Program-made: the position numbers and the translations under genes
In this document: in pieces, positions 55,201 to 61,514 of the stretch
Layout of the letters: each line of letters opens with the position of its first letter
Numbering within the stretch: position 1 is the stretch's first letter
Source of the DNA: Paenibacillus lutrae
Lineage (GTDB): Bacteria; Bacillota; Bacilli; Paenibacillales; NBRC-103111
Reading direction: 5' to 3'
NCBI RefSeq assembly: GCF_009757775.1
Contig: NZ_RHLK01000002.1
Location: forward strand, 186,001 to 250,000
DNA length: 64,000 bases
Notes under the pieces: model-generated
What the model saw: the letters and a program-made list of their open reading frames with translations, nothing else
The model's database searches: none
What the model was told of the DNA's origin: nothing

Positions 55201-57717
55201 ACCGTGGCAGCCCATCAAGTCACGGTTCTTCACTTCGTCCCTTCGATGCTGAGCGTGTTCCTGGCCAGTATAGCTTCGGGCCATTTGTCCTACGGGCAGC
55301 TTTCTAGCCTGAAGTACGTTTTTGCCAGCGGAGAAGCTTTACAGAAGAAGACCGTGACCGTGTTTAACGAGAGTATCGGTACCTATGGGGCGTGCAAGCT
55401 TATTAACTTATACGGACCGACGGAAGCGACTATCGATGTCACTTATTATAACTGTCCGGCGGATTCACTTCCGGATTCGATTCCTATCGGGAAACCGATC
55501 AGTAACACGCAGGTCTATGTGGTTCACGAAGATATGCAGATGCAGCCTATCGGCGTAATCGGCGAGCTATGCATCGGAGGAGCCGGTGTGGCGCGCGGGT
55601 ATATCAATAAACCGGAGCTGACTCGCGAGAAATTTGTGGACAACCCGTTTGTACCTGGACAAAGGATGTACAGAACAGGCGACCTGGCGAGATGGACAAG
55701 CGCCGGAGAGATTGAATATCTGGGCAGAATGGATCATCAATGTAAAGTGCGCGGGTACCGGATCGAGCTCGGCGAAATTGAAAAAACGCTTCTGCTGCAT
55801 GAATCCGTTACGGATGCTATCGTGCTGGCGAGAGAAGATGCAGACGGTTCCAAGCAGCTATGCGCATACGTTATCGCCGCTCAGACGGAGCTGCTGCCGG
55901 GCGATCTGCGGATCTTCTTAGCGGCTAAATTGCCTGAGTACATGATTCCTTCCCATCTGATCATCATGGACAGCTTTCCGCTGACGGCCAATCAGAAGGT
56001 AGACCGCAAGAAGCTGCCTGAGCCGCAGGAGTCGGTAACCGGAAGTGCCGAGTACGCGGCACCGGCCGACCACTTGGAAGCTCTGTGCGTCCAAATCCTC
56101 ATGGATGTTCTGGAAGCTCGCCAGGTCGGGATGAACGATAATTATTTCGAACTGGGCGGTAATTCCATCCATGCGATTCAAATCTCTGCTGCCATGTATC
56201 AACAGAATTATAAATTAACGGTCCGTGATATTTTGCGGTCTCCCGATATACGCGGAATAGCCCGGCAGATCACTCCGCTAGAGAAGAAAGCGAATCAAGG
56301 TTATGTATCCGGTGAAGTCGTTCTTACTCCGATCCAGAAATGGTTCTTCGGGCAAGAATTTGCAGAGAGTCATTACTGGAATCAAGCTGTGATGCTGCAA
56401 TTCAACGAGCGAGTAGACCCGGACAAGCTGATTCAGTCCTTTGCCAGCTTAATCGCGCATCATGATGCGCTGAGAATGACGTATAGGCAGGAGGGTGAAG
56501 CCATCGCCCAGTTCAACCGCGGCCCGGAAGGTGAGTTTTTCACTTTTGAAAAATTTGATTTCCGCGAAGTATCGGATTTCACGAGCCGGATTACGGAAGA
56601 ATCGGAGCGTATACAAGGCAGCATCCATCTCGACGGAGGGCAGCTCGTTAAGCTCGGCTTGTTCCAGACCCCGCGGCAGGATCATCTGCTGATTGCCATT
56701 CATCATCTGGTTATAGACGCTGTATCGTGGAGGATTCTGCTGGAAGATTTGTATGCGTCCTACTCGCAAGCAAGCGGACAACCGAATATTGGAATGAAAA
56801 GCAAAACGCATTCGTTCATGGAATGGGCGAATTGTCTCAATCAATATGCCAATAGCGGTGAGCTGCTGAAGGAAGCGGCTTATTGGCGTGAGCTTGCGGA
56901 TAAGCCTTGCATGCCTCTTCCGAAGGATTTTCCTGACGAAGTAAATCCGGAGACGGGATCAAACGCGCTCGTTTCAATTGAATTAAACGAGGAAGAAACG
57001 AGCCGCTTGCTGCATGGGGTTCATCAAGCCTATAACACGGATATGAACGATATTTTGTTGACGGCTTTAGGACTCGCTCTTAAGGACTGGACGGAGCACA
57101 CGGCGTTTACCGTTTATTTGGAAGGACACGGCCGGGAGGAGCTTTTTGAAGGCATCTCCGTATCCCGTACGGTGGGATGGTTTACTTCTTTGTATCCGGT
57201 TCATCTCGACATGGAGTATGAAGATCTGTCCTACCAGATTAAAACCGTGAAGGAATCGCTCCGGCAAATTCCAGCCAAAGGAATCGGCTTCGGAATTCTG
57301 GCTTACATGACGGACCTGACCAGTCAGGATTTAGCGCTTAAAGTGCCTAAGCCGGACATCTGCTTCAATTATTTGGGGGAATTCGGCAAGGAAACCGCTA
57401 ATGACGTGTTCCAGCTGTCCGCCATTTCTGCAGGAGCAACGCGCAGTCCGCATGCAAAATCGCCTTATTCACTGGATATCAACGGCGTTGTAGCGGAAGG
57501 ACGCTTATCGATCTCCTTTACTTTCGCGCAGAAGGAATATAAAAGAGGGTCCATCACGAAGCTGTCCGGCATATTCAAAGATCATTTGCATGCCCTTATT
57601 GAGCACTGCTCAGCTTCTGACGCACCGCAGAATACACCGTCGGATTATGGGACCAAGGATTTGTCCATTGAAGAAGTGGAGGATATTCTCGAAATCTTCA
57701 AAACAATTCAGGAGTGA
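46282..57717 (+). CDS. Hybrid PKS/NRPS: KS-KR-ACP-C-A-PCP-C-A(Ser)-PCP-E
   Basis: Domains of this 3811-residue protein: KS about 35-455 (Cys203 in NTACSSA); LPTYPFQKKRCW linker; KR about 855-1115 (Tyr1029); ACP Ser1192; condensation with HHIISDG (His1381, His1382, Asp1386); an unusual adenylation domain about 1703-2195 in which the alpha-amino-binding Asp region reads SYTHAVGVID and GPTE is GSSE; PCP Ser2249; condensation with HHIIVDG (His2431, His2432, Asp2436); adenylation with pocket D-V-W-H-F-S-L-I-D-K, the serine code; PCP Ser3295; epimerisation about 3340-3780 with HHLVIDAVSWR, EGHGRE and FNYLG. It should add a ketide, an unusual acid or amino acid, and D-serine. The tail IEEVEDILEIFKTIQ looks like a docking helix for the next NRPS. 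ATG 46282 follows AGGAGG. Confidence 0.92.
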   Translation: MKSKLFDMDAESWDAEEQHFQIQEISKRDVAIVGMSSNIAHAQNIQQFWDILRTGQDCIAPLPQGRKQDVDHYFSYMNHINGREGRPEYSEFAYLNEIDQFDYSFFGLSPKEAQLMDPNQRLFLQLAWEAIEDAGYSGGKIRGSKTGVFVGFGGDILYKQLIANVEPDSAAFSLAGNLDAIIASRISYLLDLKGPSMLINTACSSALVAIYMACQEIRSGNCDLFLVGSININMLPVEGEIKLGLESSSNRSRAFDDGADGTGGGEGGGVLVLKPLQSALRDGDHIYGVIKGCAINQDGSSNGITAPNPAAQEEVIVRAWEDARIDPQTITYMETHGTGTKLGDPIEIEGLQKAFRRTTSKKHFCAIGSVKSNVGHLNHAAGIAGIIKAVLSLHHKQLPPSLHIFRPNKEIDFKRSPLYINDTLSDWDTEGIPRRCGVSSFGLSGTNCHIVLEEAPEVKKPLQPAGNGPYLLSLSAKSEEALAELVRKYSLQIPAWGEEQLGDICYTANVGREQFAYRAAFCIRNLEELASQLESYLEGSFRFSPDSPPKLTVQEKQALSAEAVLLVRSHAEKDTASDTVLSRLCQLYMNGADVPFHELYANKKHRLVSLPTYPFQKKRCWIDIPVIETGEEAMYHGVRWEPSPQTSARAGEGDNVLIIGSSPANVGSLAACFESNGSHAVQVFPGADGFRAVSENLYTLSFNEDDYRELADFIVNRHITRIIHFYETEEISTKEQLEESQRTGVSHLFQLSKTLMNRDLENDLEVILITPNVNPVDGSESQLYTQYAPMLGLGKVVSLESFRIRCRYIDVDPVTTLDEIYSEICSEFSQYGTAYRKGIRYAEILDRLSITGNQDDAGMKLKENGVYVITGGLGGIGLEIAQDFASRAKVNLCLISRSSLPPREEWDAVLAGSDNPKLLRSLRIIRDIEQSGSEVHCYAADIAEEGQVAPILDELRSRYGAIDGVIHGAGIIGEGLIVGKGDELFNRALSPKLYGTWLLDRLTRSDDLDFFVLFSSVTSLTGAPGHGAYTAGNSYLDIFAANRSLEGKKTVTVNWATWLEVGVAVDYGVNVDGLFKVLTTKDAIGAFHQLMESGMSRVIVGKINYEDEVVQLNDDSQIRLSADIVRTIRHKSKELESASTSPAQSIAPVELQGRDGDSYTDTELQVASIFGFVLGYESLNIDDNFYELGGDSILAIKIVNGIQQCFDMKVEISQILKNHPTVSGLAAYLDRLRLAEGEQGRTDSAMAIQPADKASHYPVSASQKRLFTLNQFEPDNVSYNMPLVMRIDGSLNSDRIHHAVHELVARHESFRTSFTLVDGEPVQIIHEEAGFGIESYQCQEHEVDEVIRSFVRPFDLETAPLFRAALITVSDTLHLLLIDMHHIISDGTSISILIQEFADSYQGKDLPPVGIQYKDYAVWQNDLLGTPYIAKQEKYWLDSYSGELPDVQLPSDYPRPSSFNYEGDVYEFGIDPKATHEMRVFCQKNGTTIFHFLLSAYYVLLSRLAKSEDIVVGVPVIGRSQEEVQSTIGMFINTIALRQHPAQGKKFTDLLNEVKENLLTAYENQDFQFEMLLEKIKAKREVNRTPLFDTVFNLQNTSFDHGVAVGDLVFTPQPFGDNSTKFDMTIHLDELADRIEMNCNYRTSLYKHESIKYLMGEYVELVRQLCADPGKVIAEYDLLNSTSLSKYCSAKVVERAAADTLVKRFEDIAERYENRDAVISNAGSYSYGALNRQANQIAHAILAAPMHPENEEAGRRVALLFEHGEEMIAAMLGTLKSGAAYIPLDPGFPAERLQEILESCSIGMMVTNDKNEDLSRQITGQRIPILNTNAMEESADRSNPNVSIDSAQTAYIMYTSGSTGKPKGVVHTHSSVLAFIDRFTAELMIRPEDRISLFTSYTHAVGVIDILGALLSGAAVLPYDLKSEGGIDKLPAWLSWRQITIYHSIPSIFRYCFEEAANTSSLEHIRLIILGGEAVYSRDVELFNAAFSPSSQFVNLFGSSEVLIATINIIEWGQPINGKLIPAGLPVPEIELRIEADNGEEAGIFGKGEMVYRSRYLARGYWDSDESTRAAFGSSLTDGESAVFRSGDLARRLPDGTIEFLGRKDFQVKLRGYRIELNEIEIHLNHMNEIEKCVVGVAEGEEDEPQLVVCYETKNKLPLDKADIQQLLKSKLPIYMVPSHYIHYESIPLTANYKIDRKELQKNISAAAVPMDGGTDPDIEMRLIECWTELLKADEIGPHANFFELGGHSLKATALISKIHRTFDVHISITDIFQYQTVREMAKLIAQANIERYAEIGRAAQAPYYPVSSSQKRMYLVCQNDQVGTGYNVSGAVELRGELDTGRFIGVFEELIQRHESLRTSFEMADGDVRQWILGHVDFTVEQMECEDDEESIRQRVSGFIRPFNLGQAPLFRAALIRIHSGKHLFMYDMHHIIVDGTSVGLLIQDAMDLYEGHRLNELSIQYKDYAVWQNQMLRSDAAGRQREYWSGVFSGEIPILQLPLDYNRPAVKSFEGSVFTFEIGQELLNGLKQLAQREKATLNIILLAAFQIVMAKYSGQQDIVVGTLVSGRTHVNVEQVMGMFVNTLALRGQPEAGKPVADFIAETKERLLKALDHQNYPFDHLLQDLKVKTDVSRNPLFDVAFVLQNMERPELQLQGLTASPYPIHSVTSQFDLKFEANEAEEGIFVNVEYGTLLFKEETIRRMSAHYTNVLESICRDTEQKISEITLLTQEEQERIRVLNDTSAELYGGVDVVDDFESSVQRNPGKAALLCKDRKVTYAELNERANRLAWVLTDKGVGKDTIVGVLAERSVEMVVAILAILKSGGAYLPIDPQFPDERVAYMLRDSGARIILTVEALLPRIEYDVDTILLDQAHPGIADNLIGCRRPDSLAYVIYTSGSTGQPKGVMIEHGSLKNRLHWMQQNYPIGEKDVILQKTNYTFDVSVWEFLWSLSEGAALSLLEAGGEKDPVTIAETVAAHQVTVLHFVPSMLSVFLASIASGHLSYGQLSSLKYVFASGEALQKKTVTVFNESIGTYGACKLINLYGPTEATIDVTYYNCPADSLPDSIPIGKPISNTQVYVVHEDMQMQPIGVIGELCIGGAGVARGYINKPELTREKFVDNPFVPGQRMYRTGDLARWTSAGEIEYLGRMDHQCKVRGYRIELGEIEKTLLLHESVTDAIVLAREDADGSKQLCAYVIAAQTELLPGDLRIFLAAKLPEYMIPSHLIIMDSFPLTANQKVDRKKLPEPQESVTGSAEYAAPADHLEALCVQILMDVLEARQVGMNDNYFELGGNSIHAIQISAAMYQQNYKLTVRDILRSPDIRGIARQITPLEKKANQGYVSGEVVLTPIQKWFFGQEFAESHYWNQAVMLQFNERVDPDKLIQSFASLIAHHDALRMTYRQEGEAIAQFNRGPEGEFFTFEKFDFREVSDFTSRITEESERIQGSIHLDGGQLVKLGLFQTPRQDHLLIAIHHLVIDAVSWRILLEDLYASYSQASGQPNIGMKSKTHSFMEWANCLNQYANSGELLKEAAYWRELADKPCMPLPKDFPDEVNPETGSNALVSIELNEEETSRLLHGVHQAYNTDMNDILLTALGLALKDWTEHTAFTVYLEGHGREELFEGISVSRTVGWFTSLYPVHLDMEYEDLSYQIKTVKESLRQIPAKGIGFGILAYMTDLTSQDLALKVPKPDICFNYLGEFGKETANDVFQLSAISAGATRSPHAKSPYSLDINGVVAEGRLSISFTFAQKEYKRGSITKLSGIFKDHLHALIEHCSASDAPQNTPSDYGTKDLSIEEVEDILEIFKTIQE

Positions 57718-57740
57718 GGATGGAATGGAGAGGGCAGCTA

Positions 57741-60700
57741 ATGCGAGAAACGCTTGAGGTTCAAAAAATTTACCGGCTTACTCCGATGCAGGAAGGGATT
57801 CTGTACCACTCGCTGGTAGCTCCGCAAAGTGATGCATATTTTGAGCTGACCACTTTGAAAATTGAAGGTCCTCTGGATGTCGGATTGTTCCAGGAGAGTT
57901 TTAACCAGCTGATTCAGCGTCATGATGTGCTGCGTACGAATTTCGTCTACAGCAAGCTTAAGAAACCCCATCAGGTTATCTGTAAGAAGAGAAGGACAAC
58001 GGTCAGTTACGAGGATTTGAGCTCCCTTCCGGAAGAGGAACGTTTGGAGAGGCTGGATGCTTTTAAAGCACAGGATAAAGCCAAGGGATTCGATCTGCTA
58101 AAAGACATTTTAATGAGGATTTGCATTTTCAAGCTGGGACCTGCGCAGTACACTCTGATAAGAAGTCATCATCATATCATTCTCGACGGCTGGAGCTTAG
58201 CCCAGCTTACACGGGAGCATTTTGAAATATACAATTCCCTTTGCACGTCCACAGAGAGCGATTATCCGGCTCCGCGTCCTTTTCAAGAATATGTGGACCG
58301 GCTTCAAAAGCAGTCCCCGGAGGATTATCGCAGCTACTGGTCGGACGTGTTACAGGATTATGAGACTTCCGCTTCTGTGCCCAAATATAAAAGCAGCAAA
58401 TCCGGGACCGACGATCCGTATGCCAGGGCGGAGCTTACCTTTACGTTCGATGCGGAGTCTACTCAGCAATTGAACCGGTTGTCACAGCGGTTTAAATGTA
58501 CGGTAAGCAATGTGTTTTATACCATTTGGGGCATTCTGCTGCAAAAATATAACCGTTCCGACGATGTTGTATTCGGCTCTGTCGTTTCGGGAAGACCGGC
58601 AGACATGCAGGGTATCGACCGGATGGTCGGCTTGTTCGTCAATACGATACCGGTTCGGATACGCTGCGAATCCCGGATGGCTTTCGCTGAGCTTCTGCAT
58701 AAAGTGCAGGAGGAATCGATAGCCTCCCAGAAATATGATTACGGTTCCCTGGCGGAAATATACAACTTGTCGGTGATGAAGCAGAATCTCTTCAATCACC
58801 TCATCGTCTTTGAGAACTTCCCTGTCGGAAAAGATCTCGTCGTATCGGGGGATGCCGATTTTAGAGTTACGGAGTATCACATTGAAGAACAAACGAATTA
58901 TGAAATGAATATTATGGTTTGTCCTTCGCCGGATTTCACATGGACCTTCGTATATGACGAGCGTCAATACGAGCGGAGCCAGCTGGAAGAGACTGTGGGG
59001 CACTTCCAAAAAATACTGGAGCAGGTATCGCTTCATCCGGACACACCGGTTGCGGAAATCGAACTGCTTCGTCCGGAGGAGAAATTGCGGCTGACGGAAT
59101 GGCCGCAAACGGCTTCTGACGGGCAGGACGAAGCTCTGACCCTATGCCGCCTGATTGAAGAACAAAGTGAGCAGAACCCTTCTCAGCCGGCTGTTGTGTT
59201 TGACAACCGGACGATCACTTACGGCGAATTCATGAAGGAGGCAGGCCGCCTGGCTTCGGTACTCAGAAGCAGGGGGATCGGTCCGGGTGATGTCGTCGGA
59301 CTGCTGGCTGCAAGATCGCCGGATCTGCTGATCAGTTTCATGGCGATCTGGATGACCGGCGCTGCTTTTCTGCCGCTTGATGCGGAGCTGCCGCCCGATA
59401 GAATCGGGTATATGCTTACCGATGGCGGAGCCAAGCTGCTTGTAACCGATCTTGACCGGATCGGGGAACGCTGCTCCTGGAAAGGGGCAACTTTGTATCT
59501 CAAAGATGCCGATCCGGGTGCAGAAGAGCAAACACGGGCTAGCATCACGGCGCATCCCGAACAGCTTGCTTATATATTGTATACGTCGGGTTCTACCGGT
59601 GAACCGAAGGGTGTCCAAATCCGGCATCATTCACTGGTGCATATGTTAAACGGGCTATCCGAAGCCGTCCCGTTCCGTCAAGGCAAGACGATTTTAAGTG
59701 TCTCCAGCATCTGCTTCGATGTCTTTCTTGTGGAGACCTTGCTTGCTTTAGCTAACGGTCTGCGGATCGTGATGTCCAGCGAGCGGCAGCAGAAGGACCC
59801 GAAACAGCTCAGCAAACTGATTCAGGAACACAGCGTCGAGATTGTCCAGGCAACACCGTCCCGCTTGAAGCTGCTGTTGAATGAAGCTTCTTTTGCTTCC
59901 TCTTGCGGGCATTTGGAGTATATCCTGGTTGCCGGGGAACAATTCCCCCCATCCCTGCTGCGCAGGGCGACGGAAATCATTCCCCGGACCGCCGTATACA
60001 ATGTATACGGGCCTACGGAAGCGACTATATATACGACAATTAAACGGCTGACGGCGGATAAGCCTATTACGATAGGGCAACCTCTTGTCAATTACGGGGT
60101 CTATATTGTAGACCGTGCCGACAAGTTGCTTCCTGCCGGTGCGATCGGGGAATTGTGTATTGCAGGCAACGGGCTGGCTCAAGGGTACGTAAACAAAGAA
60201 ACGCTGACTAACGAGAAATTCGGACTCTTGCGGATTGACAGTGGAAGCGGTTTATTGAAGGAAGAGCGGATTTACCGGACCGGCGATCTTGCCAGACGCC
60301 TGCCGGATGGCGATATTGATTTTCTCGGAAGATTGGATCATCAGGAGAAAATACGCGGGTTCCGGATTGAACTGGATGAGGTCAGCAGCCGCTTGCAGTC
60401 TTACCCGGGGGTCCGTGATTGTCTCGTTACCGTGAACAATGACGACACAGGGGACAAATTCCTGACGGCTTATTATTTGGCGGAGCGCGAGATGACGGTA
60501 GATGATTTAACATCCCATTTATCAAAGTTCCTGCCTTACTATATGATTCCGTCGCATTTCATCTGGCTGGAACAATTCCCGATGACCGCAAGCGGTAAAA
60601 TAAGCTTGCGTGATCTGCCGCAGCCCGGCGGCCACCGCCCGCATCTGGGTGTCGCTTATATGAAGCCGAGTACCGAAATCGAAACAACCATAGCTGGGTG

Positions 60701-61487
60701 CTGGTCCGCTGTTCTGAAAATAGACAACATCGGAGCGGGGGACAATTTCTTTGATCTGGGCGGCAATTCGATCAAATTGATTGAACTGCTGTCCCAGATG
60801 GATTTGCATTTTCCCGGTGCCGTGCAAATTACCGACTTCTTTGTTCATCCGACAATTGCCAAGCTGGCTAAGCATATTGAGGCAGGCCGGAGGGAGATTA
60901 CAACCATAGAGCCTATGCAGCTCCCCGGAGAATATTTGAAACAGGCGGACCGGGAACGCGGACAAGAGAACGTTGTGCTGCGCTATAAACTGGGCCCGGC
61001 ACTAAGCGGCATTCTAAACGAGCAGGCCGATAAAGACGGAGTCGGAACAGACGATGTCCTGATCGGTTTATTTGCGTTTCTGCTGGCTGAAATCACCGGG
61101 TCCAAGGCATTTCACATAACGGTTTACCTGAAAGAAAGATTAGGATCCCTGCCTGTTGATTTAGCGGATCTGACGGATTTCACGAGCCTGTACAAGAAGA
61201 TCAATAATCAACTGCTCGAGGCAGAGGCTTTGAACGATCCGGTAAGCCGGCAAAACAATTCCGGACGGGATCAGGTATATATCGGTTTTTCGAGTTCCAC
61301 GCGGATGCCGGAATCTCTACGGGCATTGTTTGATCTTGTTTTGGTAGTATCGGGGCAGAACGGCGATCTGTCGCTCTTGCTGGAATATAACAGCCGTATG
61401 ATGCAGGAAGACAAAATGAACGAAATTTTAGCGGGGATCGGACAGTTAATAGAAGTGGTTCATTCGCCATTGGCCAATCGACCGTAA
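57741..61487 (+). CDS. NRPS module C-A-PCP-X
   Basis: Domains of this ~1248-residue protein: condensation with HHIILDG (His144, His145, Asp149), expected to accept D-serine from the upstream epimerisation domain; adenylation about 475-970 with pocket D-V-V-Q-L-A-V-I-Y-K (unassigned, probably a small residue) and Lys in TASGKIS; PCP Ser1010 in DLGGNS; X domain about 1055-1248. The upstream stop overlaps an in-frame GTG at 57714, and ATG 57720 is also possible. ATG 57741 is preferred because GGAGAGGG lies six bases before it and a normal short N-terminus before LTPMQEG results. It is followed by a KS protein, as with the other X-ended NRPSs. Confidence 0.9.
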   Translation: MRETLEVQKIYRLTPMQEGILYHSLVAPQSDAYFELTTLKIEGPLDVGLFQESFNQLIQRHDVLRTNFVYSKLKKPHQVICKKRRTTVSYEDLSSLPEEERLERLDAFKAQDKAKGFDLLKDILMRICIFKLGPAQYTLIRSHHHIILDGWSLAQLTREHFEIYNSLCTSTESDYPAPRPFQEYVDRLQKQSPEDYRSYWSDVLQDYETSASVPKYKSSKSGTDDPYARAELTFTFDAESTQQLNRLSQRFKCTVSNVFYTIWGILLQKYNRSDDVVFGSVVSGRPADMQGIDRMVGLFVNTIPVRIRCESRMAFAELLHKVQEESIASQKYDYGSLAEIYNLSVMKQNLFNHLIVFENFPVGKDLVVSGDADFRVTEYHIEEQTNYEMNIMVCPSPDFTWTFVYDERQYERSQLEETVGHFQKILEQVSLHPDTPVAEIELLRPEEKLRLTEWPQTASDGQDEALTLCRLIEEQSEQNPSQPAVVFDNRTITYGEFMKEAGRLASVLRSRGIGPGDVVGLLAARSPDLLISFMAIWMTGAAFLPLDAELPPDRIGYMLTDGGAKLLVTDLDRIGERCSWKGATLYLKDADPGAEEQTRASITAHPEQLAYILYTSGSTGEPKGVQIRHHSLVHMLNGLSEAVPFRQGKTILSVSSICFDVFLVETLLALANGLRIVMSSERQQKDPKQLSKLIQEHSVEIVQATPSRLKLLLNEASFASSCGHLEYILVAGEQFPPSLLRRATEIIPRTAVYNVYGPTEATIYTTIKRLTADKPITIGQPLVNYGVYIVDRADKLLPAGAIGELCIAGNGLAQGYVNKETLTNEKFGLLRIDSGSGLLKEERIYRTGDLARRLPDGDIDFLGRLDHQEKIRGFRIELDEVSSRLQSYPGVRDCLVTVNNDDTGDKFLTAYYLAEREMTVDDLTSHLSKFLPYYMIPSHFIWLEQFPMTASGKISLRDLPQPGGHRPHLGVAYMKPSTEIETTIAGCWSAVLKIDNIGAGDNFFDLGGNSIKLIELLSQMDLHFPGAVQITDFFVHPTIAKLAKHIEAGRREITTIEPMQLPGEYLKQADRERGQENVVLRYKLGPALSGILNEQADKDGVGTDDVLIGLFAFLLAEITGSKAFHITVYLKERLGSLPVDLADLTDFTSLYKKINNQLLEAEALNDPVSRQNNSGRDQVYIGFSSSTRMPESLRALFDLVLVVSGQNGDLSLLLEYNSRMMQEDKMNEILAGIGQLIEVVHSPLANRP

Positions 61488-61514
61488 CTTACACCAGTCA
61501 GGAAGTGAAGGAAC

